Assembly: GCA_950106755.1 (NCBI GenBank)
Contig: OX467086.1
Location: forward strand, 29,158,001-29,222,000
Reading direction: 5' to 3'
Length of the DNA: 64,000 nucleotides
DNA from: Climacium dendroides
Lineage: Eukaryota; Streptophyta; Bryopsida; Hypnales; Climaciaceae
Position 1 is the stretch's first letter. Each line of letters starts with the position of its first letter. The notes under the pieces were generated by a model, which had not been told where the DNA came from, ran no database searches, and saw only the letters and a list, made by a program, of their open reading frames with translations. Positions 12,440 to 23,012 of the stretch are shown piece by piece. A program made the position numbers and the translations under genes.

Positions 12440-14340
12440 TTGAATTCTTTTTTCTATTTTTTCTTATTTGTTCATTGTAAGGAGGGGTGTACAAAATTTA
12501 TTTCGTGTCATTTGGACCTATGGTGTGAAAATTATAGAATTTCAAAGTATTTATGAGTTTATGAATTCACAAATTGAATTAAATAATTATTTATTTTGGA
12601 AAAATCATGTCTTTCATGTGGCATATTCAACGCCACAAATGCCCTTGCATTCCTACTTGCATGAAGTTGTCTATTCATACCAGTTTCATGTCTGAATTTT
12701 ATATGGATATTTTTAACTAAAAAATTGACTTAAATTTTGAAAAAAACATAATTTTTACATAGCATATCTAAGCACTATAAAACAAAGCCCATGCACTCTT
12801 TTGTGCATAAAGTTTTCTATTTGTACAAAAAACGCAACCTTTCACATTGTTGTGTAAAAATTATCAAATTGTATTAACCCCAAGCATCCAGCTTACATTC
12901 AATGCAATCCAAACCCTTTGGAACTCATTCCCTTTAAACTACCATTCAAAATGAGATTCACAAAATATTGGCCGTACCGATTGGTAGTGGAGAGAGGTCC
13001 AAAAGTGCATGGAAATGGACCAATGATTTGAATGTACCGTTGAAAAGACTATAACAATCACACAAGGACAATCTTTCAAGTCAAAGAGGCATTTTGGCTT
13101 GTGGGGCGTTGAGGGGTTAATGAGTTAAAATATTAAAAAATTTATTTCACTCTTAATTTGGTTGTCGCAATGGCACAAGGCGTACTAATTTATATCTTAA
13201 GTTGGTTTTAAAAATTTTATTTGATATGCCAAGATCTAACAAATCCTAAGCCATTTGCTAGTATTCTTAATACCACTCAAAAGTTCTTTGCAAGGAAGGG
13301 TGCACAGACTTTCTTTCATAGCGTTTGAACATGTGTAAAAGTTATAGAATATCAAAATGAATTCTAAAATTGATTTAAATAATCTTTTATTTTGAAAAAA
13401 ATCATAACTTTCACATGGCATGTCCAAACACCATGAAACAAAGCCCATGAAGCGTGCATAAAGCTTTCTATTTGTGCTAGTTTTGTGGCGTTTGGACCTA
13501 TAATGTGAAAGTTATGGATTTTTAAAAATAGAAAATAAATTAAATTACCTTTAATTTTGGAAAAAATATAACTTTCACATTGAATGTTCAAAAGCCACAA
13601 AACAAAGCCCTAGCACTCCTTCATGCATAGAGCTTTCTATTCATACGAAGAAAGCAACCTTTCACACTACGATATAAAAGTTTTTAAATTTCAAAGTTTT
13701 AATTAATTAAAAAATTAAAAAATAATTTTTATTTTTAAAATTAATTTGGTTGTGGCAATTTAGTCTTTACTTTAAATTAAGTTATTTGTTTTCTTTGTTT
13801 GATATGTTGAGATTTAAAAAACCATGAAGCATTCATGGTACCACTCAAAACTCTTTGCAAGGAACGCTGCTCGGATTTTGAATTTTAAAGCTTTTATGAA
13901 TTTTGAAATTGAATTAAATTATTCTTTATTTTGGAAAAATGTGACATGCCCAAACTTTTTATGTAAAAAGCTTTCTATTGGTGCCAATTTTGTGGAGTGT
14001 GAAAGTTATGAATATTTTAAAATTAAGAAATTTTAATTAAATTATCTTTTATTTTCAAAAAACTATAATTTTTACATAACATGTCCTAACATTGCAAATC
14101 CTTAGCACTCCATGCATAGAGCTTTCTATTCATATCCAAAACACAACCTCTTACACTATTGACTATGTGAAAATGATTCAATGTCAAATTTTTAAATTCA
14201 ACCTCTCACACTATTGTGTGAAAAATATTCAATTTCAATATTTAATGAATTAAAAAAGCCACAAAGCCCTTGCATTCTTTTGAGTGTGAAATTCATGAGT
14301 TTTGAAGTTATTTTCAAATTAATTAATTAATTATTTTAAA
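12440..14340. repeat. Diverged tandem array, unit about 164 bp
   Basis: A unit containing, in order, TTTGGACCTATAATGTGAAA, a run of AATT-rich sequence, TTTTGGAAAAAA, ATAACTTTCACAT, a block like GGCATGTCCAAACACC, AAACAAAGCCC, CATGCATAGAGCTTTCTATT and CAACCTTTCACAC recurs at least six times. The best adjacent pair (AACTTTCAC at 13406 and 13570) gives a 164-bp period. Copies near 12500-12690, 12690-12840, 13300-13480, 13490-13660, 13840-13985 and 13990-14330 are recognisable but have many substitutions and indels. Open frames across it are by-products. Confidence 0.75.
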
Positions 14341-15039
14341 AAATTGAAACACATGGATAATTTCCATTGATAAAATGAAATAAGGTAGGACAGCCCATAG
14401 GAGTTTGGCATCATCTTGTTGCTGAAAATTTCAATTTTTTTCCCACATTAGTACGTGTGAGAAATTGCAATTGCAATTTAATTTTTTTGACAAAAGTAGG
14501 AATTCACTAGGAATTTCTGAAGCATTGAACCCAAAAAGAGTCTGTAGACTACCTTAAGACCAACAAAATCTGAATCTGTAATGGCCTAATGCAGTCAAAA
14601 TATTTTCTATTACAGAAGGCCCCCAAAAGTCAATTTTTACAATGGACTTCACACTAAAAACTCAGAAGTTTCTATTGAGGTCAGTGTTTGCTCCATTGCT
14701 GTCATGTAAGACATGCGTTGTTGCCCACATCCCACATCCTGAAAAAAACCCCACAATGTGTCATTTATTAGGCGACCGCACATTCTGATTTTTATTTTTA
14801 TTTTAGTTGACTATGGCAGTGACACAGGGCATGCAATGAATTCAAACATGTTTGGATTCCAAACAATTTATCAGATTCCAATGTCTGGATTTCAAGCTTT
14901 GTATTGTTTGGATTCCAACACATGCAACTTGCAATTGCAAGTATAATTCTTTCAATTTTTGAATTTTTCAAATTTTTAAGAAAAAGTACAAAGAGATGCT
15001 ATCTCTTTGTTTAAAATAAAATCCCAGAACGGTTACACT
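14341..15039. other. AT-rich noncoding spacer
   Basis: Between the 164-bp array and a GC-richer segment. Contains only short open frames without motifs. Nothing supportable seen. Confidence 0.5.
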
Positions 15040-16400
15040 GAAAGTAACAATCAAGGTTGAACAAGACACATGCACTTTTTTATGAGTGAACCTTCAGGTT
15101 TCAATGAAACATTCTTCATATTCATTGAAAAATAGAAGTTGAAAAATAGAAATTACAAAATAGAAGAAGTTTTAGCCTTGAGGTTGAGTATTATGAGTCT
15201 CGAATCATCAGAACGAACATTAGGAATTCGAAGACTTGGGAATATTTCCAGGAGACCGTGAAAAATTGAGTGCTCCGAGAGCGGTTCTCGGCGTGTAGAA
15301 CTGCTCGCTCGTAGTGAAAGACTACTCTCTTCGAACCGGAGATCCAGGTCAGAAACACTAACCAGTAACCACCAGTAACACAAAAATCACAAAAGTCAGA
15401 GATCACCACTCAGACAACGAGTTTAACACCACATTGCACTAGATCATCAGAATCCAATGCTCGGAAGGTATTTAGTTTCTCATCATTGTGGGTCAAAGTA
15501 TCACATGAAAATCGGGAACTCTGAACACAGTAAGTACAATCGTATAACTGCTCAGGTAACCGCAACAGGAATATTGGTCTCACAGGCTACAAGTAGCATT
15601 CAACCTTCCATTTCTCATCACAGCAGCGACAATAAAAACTACAATAACATGGATCACTCAGTTCTTCTTAGAGGTTGAAACCCACACCTGGCCGAAGCCT
15701 TTCGGAGGATTGACAGATTCTATTTTTCGTCATCCTCGTGATCCAGAGAATAAACCCTAACAATACGAATGAGTGTCGGAGCTTCCTCCTGCCCAGGTAG
15801 ATTCTTCAGGGCCAGGTAGAACAGCTACCGACCGAATTCATTCTCGGCAGTTTTCAGCGCTCATATGTGCTACTTCGTTCAAGCACACGAGTGACTCTAG
15901 TCAATCTGCCTCAAGGACTGAAAAACCCTAAGCCGCTGGAAACATACAAGTTGACTCAACATCAAGCTACAACAAATCCCGAATAAAACACAAACCAAAC
16001 ACACAATAGCAAAACAAAGACTGGGTCAGAGCGAGACAACATCAACGATAGGCAAGAGACCCTTTCAAAGCCGCAGAAAGCGACGACACAATGATAGGCA
16101 AGACACCCTTCCGAAGCCCAAGAAGGCGACGACAACATTGACAGGCAAGAGCCCCTTTAAAAGCCGATGAAAGCGATGCGGCGCCCCTCGGACTCTCGGA
16201 AGGAGAACCTGCTGCGTGACAGGAACACAGATAGAAGGACTAGGACGTTGTGGTTGCTTATAAAGGTACGGCAGTCCCAAGGTGGAAGGGAGGGAGAGTT
16301 AGGGTTAGGGTTTCGCTTTTCTGGACAACCCACCCGTTGGGAACCCGTCTCCTTCCATCCCTCTAGCCCGCCATTTCCTGTTTTTGGCCCGGTAAGGTAG
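15040..16400. other. GC-richer segment without an assignable gene
   Basis: Base composition rises to gene-like levels and CpG-containing words become common (for example around 15270-15320 and 15690-15900), in contrast to both flanks. Open frames on both strands are at most about 77 codons and match no family I recognise. It may be a decayed gene or transposon segment, or a promoter/UTR island of a gene with short exons. Left unassigned. Confidence 0.4.
16045..16186. repeat. 46-47 bp tandem repeat, three copies
   Basis: The pattern GATAGGCAAGAGACCC, then TTTCAAAGCCGCAGAAAGCG and ACGACA, recurs starting at 16047, 16093 and 16140. Copies differ at several positions. The repeat is GC-rich, unlike the other arrays in this window. 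Confidence 0.8.
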
Positions 16401-16600
16401 GAGCACCCAATGACCCAATGGCATCACTTTCTAGGTAAGGTAATGATTTTAGAATGTAAATGTACGTCAGCTGTAGATAACTTATTACTTCAATCAATAA
16501 AAAATAAGCTATCTACAGTTTAGCTGCATTTAAGTTCTGAAATGATTGTCATATGTAGAAAGTCGTGCCATTAGGTACCTCACGTCAGTAATTAGGTGCT
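16401..16600. repeat. Imperfect inverted repeat with ~90-nt arms (MITE or hairpin RNA-like)
   Basis: Left arm words in order: AGCACCCAAT, CCAATGGCA, ACTTTCTA, AATGATTTTAGAA, TAAATG, CTGTAGATAACTTATT. Reading back from the right end gives AGCACCTAAT, CTAATGGCA, GACTTTCTA, AATCATTTCAGAA, TTAAATG, CTGTAGATAGCTTATT. The loop lies near 16485-16500. A few bulges interrupt the pairing. The structure fits a small foldback transposon, and it also has the shape of a young miRNA precursor. No clear target duplication was found. Confidence 0.65.
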
Positions 16601-17105
16601 ATTTCCATGCTTGGACTGGACCAGATAGTCTATGCCACATCATACTTCTGGATGTGCATAGGTTCTCCAAACAAAATACCCGTCTTACTAAATAGGACAA
16701 ATCAATTTACTCTTCAATTTAGTCTCCAAAAATGATAAAATTTCCTATGGTAATTAAACATTAGTCAATGTTGTATGGTAATGAAAGCATTACACGAAAG
16801 ATGAACCTTGCTCAACAATGCATTGTGACAAAATCTACAAACAAGCTAATGAAATGAATATATTTACATTTATATTTATAGTATATGTATGAGAGACTAC
16901 ATGAAAATTGTAACTTTCACAAATAATAATAAAAACTTCTACCAATGAGTAGGTGGGGCATTATCTTTTCAACAAGTAAATATTTAATAATTATGTTCTA
17001 AAATTTTAAGCATGAAGAAAAAAAGAAGCAATGCACAATTTTAAAAATTTATGAAAATGATTTTTTGTACTAATTTATTTTTAATGTATACAAACCATAG
17101 GTATA

Positions 17106-17109
<4 letters not shown>
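16601..17109. other. Noncoding AT-rich spacer
   Basis: No open frame or motif worth reporting. It lies between the hairpin and the AT microsatellite. Confidence 0.5.

Positions 17110-17192
<83 letters not shown>
17110..17192. repeat. (AT)n microsatellite
   Basis: About 41 uninterrupted AT dinucleotides. The 96-residue open frame across it is an alternating Tyr-Ile artefact. Confidence 0.97.
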
Positions 17193-17195
<3 letters not shown>

Positions 17196-18829
17196 ATGAT
17201 AGATTTTCTAAAAACAATTTCTATTGGATATTTAATGGTTTACAATATTTGATTTATCCACATCGATTATATTGTGTATATTTTTATAAATATAGAGAAT
17301 ATAAGCATGATATAAATTATACTAATGTGGATCTAAAATAAAGTACTCAAAGCTATAATGTGATTTGGTACAACTCATGTCCATGGCTTGTGTCATTGCT
17401 AAAATTATGATAATGCAATTGACATTCAAGTCCCATTTTTTAGTATTTAAAAAAATATTGAGTACACTTATATTTTGTATTTATAATGATGAAGATACTT
17501 TATTGCCTATGCTATAATTGCCACAACAATGTATTAATCAATTTTTATTATCATTTTTATTTTATGTAATTTTCATGACAAATATACTTCAAAATTGCAT
17601 ATCACCTACCTTATTTATTACATTCATGTAAATTTTTTGATATATAAATCTCAATTAGTATGATTTGAGTCAAAATATAACAATAATTTTCCTCTTTGTA
17701 CTCAAATTTAGTTCTTTATTTATTTTATTATCGTTATTGATATTTTTAAGCATGAATATGTTTTGAAATTCCAACTAGTAGCTAACTCAATATTGTGTAA
17801 AGCACTCAATATGAATTTGTTTCCCAAGCTTTCCAATGGTGCAAAAATCATCCTTGTTGTCTTTGCAATTGTAATAAAAAATTGTTGTTAGATTATTAAA
17901 TAACCAAAATAGATGAAATTGAAAAACAAAACAAAACATGAGTAAGTGTAATTCAATATGGGATGTATTTTCACGTATGAATACTCTGCAATATTTTTAG
18001 TTAATTTTCTTCAAATTTAAATATGACTAATACATGGTAAAACACTAAATTGCTAATTTGGTTCAATTGAATATCCAAATACTATATGCCCATTTTGCAA
18101 AAAACAAATGAACATGTGGTTATATGTATTACTATGGTGTATTGAACTACACATTAAAGCACTTTGTATCCAAAGACATAATAAATTTGTACAAGAAATA
18201 CAAAACTATTCATTTCACATACAAATTTTAGATGCCTCATTCTAATAAATGAAAGAAACTTTGATGAGCCCCCCCCAAACATTTAATATCCCTTGGTTTT
18301 ATTCATGTCAATGCCTCTACCAAAGACAACTGCAATTGTGTGTCCACACTTTGTCTAAATATACTATGTGTACAAATTCTATCACACGTAACTACACCTC
18401 CAAATAACCATTCTAAAACCATACCATATAATTTGTAGAATTCACATTTTGTAACAATAGATACTTCCTTGAATTTGTTAACATAAAATTCTACATATAC
18501 TAAAATCTCATGCAAAATACAACAAACTATTCAAACCACTTGTAGTTCTTACAAGTGGTGCTAGAAGTACTTCACATGCTCCACCCATTCAAGCATTGCA
18601 TACAAAAATTTAACTCACTGAATCATCTAGTAAACATGCATTAAATAACATGAATCCCCAAAGGACCTAATCTATTAACAAATGGTCAATCAACATCTTT
18701 GAGATAAATTTAGCCTTTTAGATTGCATTCAAACATCAACTTTATTTTTATAGTATGTGATATTATAGATTATCTATTGCTGTAAAATAATTCAATTTGT
18801 TTATGGTAAATTGTCATTGTTTTTTTTGT
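17193..18829. other. AT-rich noncoding stretch
   Basis: Only short, motif-free open frames. No gene, RNA or defined element recognised. Confidence 0.55.
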
Positions 18830-19710
18830 TTTGTAGCAAATCCCTTAAGTTCCTTTTCACCAAAAACACTTCAAAACTTATCCTCAAAAACACTTCAAAA
18901 CTGCCATTTCTAGTGCAAGTACCAAATTTTGGAAAAAAAATATTTTTGGGTGCATGTAACTATAGAATCTTGTAGTATATTGACCAGAGGGTTTTTTTTC
19001 ATTTTCTAAAAAGTGTCAAAGTGGCAATATAAAATGCTATAGTGGTGCTCCAAATTCCAACATTTATTCACATATTGGATAGAAAATATTACATTAGCAC
19101 ATATCACATGTCTATAATTTGGTTTTCATTCACAATTTGATGATTTCATCCAAGTTTTTTTTCCAATTTGAAGTGTTTTGGCAATTTCATCTAAGTTTTG
19201 TGGCATTTTTAGCCAAATTATTTTTGGTGGTGCAATCTAGTGCCAAAAAAAAGCCAAGATGCTCACTTGAGTACATGTGGGAAAATTTCAGAAATTTTCA
19301 TGGTATTGATTGCAAGATATGAGCTTATGAATTCACAGTTTGCACTTTATAAGCTCACATTTCTCTGAAAAAAATTCCAAAATGGAAGTGCTTCTTCAAA
19401 ATCATTTTCAAGGCAAGTTCGCTACATGCTTGAAAATTTTCATATATTAATTTGGAATTGTACAACATATAGGAAAAAAATAATAAGTAGAAAAAAATAG
19501 AGAATATTCAAAATACTAAATTGTTAAGAATTTAGTTATGGAATTGAAAAATGCGAATTCCAATGGTTGCAATGTTGTAATACACAATACATATCCTACA
19601 ATTTTATTTTATTCCAAAAATATTGAAAATTGAGTAAAATAAAGGAATCCAAAGTTTATTTTAAAGTAGAGAACCTACAATTGTCCACAAACTAAAACTC
19701 CTCATAACTT
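18830..19710 (+). repeat. Dispersed AT-rich repeat family, copy 2 (plus orientation)
   Basis: Shares ordered blocks with copy 1: TTCACCAAAAACACTTCAAA, TAGAATCTTGTAGT, GAAATTTTCATGGTATTGAT, GCAAGATATGAGC, GGCAAGTTCG, ACAACATATAGGAAAAAA, TTGTTAAGAATTTAGTTATG, AATGGTTGCAATGTTGTAAT, and ATTGAGTAAAATAAAGGAAT near 19630. A 67-codon open frame inside it is incidental. Confidence 0.75.
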
Positions 19711-20800
19711 TTTACTCATATTTCCAGAATTTTAGTGTACATAAAAGATATTCCTCGTTTACACCTTGTCTTAAAGTTTGGGCTAAAAGCATGGAAATTT
19801 CTAGTCATATATACCTATCCAAAATTGCTATGTTGCCAAATTTAGTAAGTTGGTCCTTTAGGGATTAAATTCATTCTCTTATTCAATAGATTTATAAAGT
19901 TTTGATATTTTCAGTTGTGAAAGAATATATTTTCTATTATGTTGATTTTTAAAAAATTGTTGATAGAAAAATTAGATTAAAGTGATTTTCTAAATGAAAA
20001 AATGAGATCAATTGCAATATACATTAGACAGTTTTGAATTTATTTTTGAAAATTAAGTTTAGAATGGTAAACATAAATTTTGTAATTTCTATTATTGACC
20101 ATTCATAAAGAAGATAATACAAACGAGTTATACATAATATTGTGTAAATTGGATTCTAACACTTATAGCTTGTAATTGCAAAAATTCTTTCAGTTTTTGT
20201 ATTTTTTCAAAATTTTAAATTGGTATAGAAATAAATCTCGTGAAATGTCATTTTTAAAATTTAAATCAAATATCCCAAATGGTTGTTTTGAAAGTTGCAA
20301 TCAAGGTTGACCAAGGCACATTCACTTTTTGGATGCATAGATCTTTAGGGGGTAGTAATATCACAATCAAATATTCAATACACATTTGTACATACTCCTC
20401 TACAAGAGAAAACTTGAAAATGACCAATCTTTATCCACACTAATGAATCCCCCTTAAATCTAGTATATTTTATAAATTGTAAACCTCTTCACTAGTATTT
20501 AATCCTTCTAAATACTTTAAAATGTATACAACATTTATTTTCCATTTTTGAGCTCTTTCAAAAAGAATTTTGTTTAGGTAGTATGGAGTCATCTTTTTAA
20601 CACATGCATGTACGCAATCTAAAAGGAATTCTTTGTTATTTAAATGAACTTCAAGTGGGACCCAAGATGAATGAACTCTTAATTCACACCAACCTCAAAA
20701 ATACGTTGGAATTCTTCTTAGTTTTGTACATTGTGTACAGACCTACGGTTGTTGATTCATACTTAATTGTCGCAGTTTTTTGAAATAAAGAGAGCTTTGT

Positions 20801-20880
20801 TACTACCTCTTTCTCAAAATAAATATGGATACTTAGTTTTCTACTAGATACCACAAATTTATTTTGAGATAGAGGGAGTA
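20801..20880. mobile_element. Stowaway-like miniature element, copy 1 (80 bp)
   Basis: The ends are TACTACCTCTTTCTCAAAAT and, inverted, TATTTTGAGATAGAGGGAGT followed by A. These resemble the Stowaway MITE terminal motif CTCCCTC...TCTCAAAATAA bordered by TA (established for Tc1/mariner-type MITEs). The whole 80 bp can fold into a hairpin. It lies in a 163-bp direct duplication with the next copy. Confidence 0.65.
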
Positions 20881-20963
20881 CTTGTTCTATTGAACATTGG
20901 ATGATAGAAAGAGGTTGATTCATATTTAGCTATGGTAGTTTCTTGAAATAAAGAAAGCTTTGT

Positions 20964-21047
20964 TGATGCCTTTGACTCAAAATAAATATAAATATTCCAA
21001 CAATTTTCTACTAGAAACCATGGATTTATTATGAGATGGAGGGAGTA
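20964..21047. mobile_element. Stowaway-like miniature element, copy 2 (84 bp)
   Basis: Same layout as the copy at 20801, more diverged at the left end (GATGCCTTTGACTCAAAATA) but with a good right end (GAGATGGAGGGAGTA). The sequence GTTGATTCATA upstream of both copies shows that the element was duplicated with its flank: it occurs at 20751 and 20914, a 163-bp period. Confidence 0.6.
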
Positions 21048-21084
21048 AGGTAACTACACCTTAATTCCTAATGCCCTAAAGTGC

Positions 21085-21920
21085 ATTTTTTTTGCAATAT
21101 AGCAATTTTGAGTAGCTCACTATGAATGAAACCTTTTTTTTTCCAAAATTTTTTCAAACAACATGCATCCAAGGAATAGCTTTAAGGCCCAACAATTTTC
21201 ATAACTTTTGACTACATGATTTAAAAGTTATTGTATGATATGTAGTTTTCATTGATTGAGCAAGCACCCTCGGCAACAAAAAAAACTTCATTAAAAATCT
21301 ATTTCTTAAGAAATAAAAAATTGAAGTTGGTTTTCTAGATTTCTATATAAGAGGAGTTTTAGTTTGTAGGTAGTTTGCAAGTAGTTATGGAATCTCTGCT
21401 TTGAGATAATTTTATTCAATTTTCAATATTTTTGGAAAAAAAATAAAAGAAATGGGTGTAGATTGTTTATTAGAACAATATTACCATTGGGATTGACATT
21501 TTTCTTTATCATAAATGAATTGTTAATAATTTTGTATTGTGAATCATTCTCTACTTCTTTCTACTTATTAAAGAATGAATCTAAAGAAGCACCACCATTT
21601 TGGACATTTTTTCATACAAATGTGAGCTTGTGAAGTGTAGGTGCCCAGCTTTTGGCAAGGCCCCCAAAAGGATTTTTGTGAGTTCAAAAGCTCATAGCTT
21701 GCAATCCACACCATGAAAATTTCTGAATTTTTTTCACATCTTCTCAAACTAGTGTACTATAAGATCCTATAGTTACATGTGTTCAAAAATGTTTTTAAAA
21801 AAAAATTTGGTACTTGTACTAAAAATGGTAGTTTTGGAGTGTTTGTGGTGAAAACATGGTTGAAAAACTTTAGGGGTTAAAATGCATGCTTTCTAAAACC
21901 TCAAAGGCTAAATTCTTGCC
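21085..21920 (-). repeat. Dispersed AT-rich repeat family, copy 3 (minus orientation)
   Basis: Inverted relative to copies 1 and 2. Blocks include GCAATATAGCAATTTTGAGT, ATTGTATGATATGTAGTTTT, TTGGTTTTCTAGATTT, GAGGAGTTTTAGTTTG, ATTGTTTATTAGAACAATAT, TTGTACTAAAAATGGTAGTT and GGTGAAAACATGG. It shares more of the 5' part with 31660-32570 than with the plus-strand copies, so this orientation shows the longer version of the unit. Confidence 0.75.
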
Positions 21921-22139
21921 TAAAATGTACATCCACTATTCTATGGTTGGTTAACCTAAATTCTATTTCTAGTAGTTTGAAGATTTGTAGTTTAATCATA
22001 TGGTGTCCAAAAAATGCATTCTTAAAAAATCTAGAATCCCCTTTGGATTTCCAACAAGATCCCACCAAAAGTTTTCCAATAGAATAATAGCAACCATGCT
22101 TAATTATTATTTATTTGTGTGATTTTAGGGGTAGTTACC

Positions 22140-23012
22140 TTACATGTTGTACTGAGTGACGGAAGACAGAGACAGACCAGGCCGTTGGTATGCCAACTCT
22201 TCACTCAAACATCATCCTTCTGGTGACTGAAGGTTGGTACTCACGTAAACAACAATGGAGTTTGGAAGTGACACATCCACCACCTGCTTCATTCACGTAT
22301 TTCAATCCCGTCACGTATTGTAACCAGGACATGTTGCTGATAGTTGCAAACATCAATGCATTCGAGACTTTTGCAACGAAATTCACTCGCAATCCATCTT
22401 TTAAAATACTCCGTGTGCAATATGATAAACAACCGCATACCAATCCTCTGCTTCCCTATTGTCTGCAACAGGTTGAAAAGAAGTCCTGATTTGCAGCCCA
22501 ACGATAGTTCCTGACGATTCTGAAGCGGGCCAACTTTAGACTTTTCTATCCCACTCCCGGAGTCGCGTGGGAGACACGGGACGTGAAAGCGTAGCAGTCG
22601 CAACTTACAACATCGAAGTGGCAAATGCAGAAGAAGAATTAAGAGAGAAATAACTCCAATCTCTTTGTGGGATTGGCATAGAGTAAAAGTCTGTTTCATC
22701 TCGGGTCCTACACAATGCGACTAAGAGGGAAGAAAAATAACCTTTAATGAAGAAGAAATATACTTTTTGTCTCATGGAAAGCGCATGCTACAAAACTAGA
22801 TCCATTTCCAAGAACCACTACACACGACCTCGTTATTGCAGTGCTTTACATGCTAGGCCTACGAGGGGAGAAGAACTGAATTCAGTTCTGGTATCAGAGA
22901 GCATGCTTCTCTCAAAGCTATACAGACTACAAAACTCTACAAGGCCAACAAGCTCAAGCACGCTATGACCTGTTGCCCATTCTCAAAACAGCCAGTGAAG
23001 CTCCCAGTTCAA
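22140..23012 (-). other. Probable 3' UTR and downstream flank of the CYP73A gene
   Basis: Base composition changes abruptly near 22140 from AT-rich repeat to gene-like, and stays so up to the CYP73A stop at 23013. Open frames on both strands (up to 136 codons at 22289-22699, minus) have no recognisable domain. A long 3' UTR or a decayed neighbour are both possible. Confidence 0.45.

Noticed and set aside
17051..17341. 96-codon open frame with a Tyr-Ile run
   Set aside because: It is the translation of the (AT)n microsatellite; no protein signal outside it.
22289..22699. 136-codon minus-strand frame downstream of CYP73A
   Set aside because: No recognisable domain, position fits a 3' UTR, and a plus frame of similar length overlaps it.
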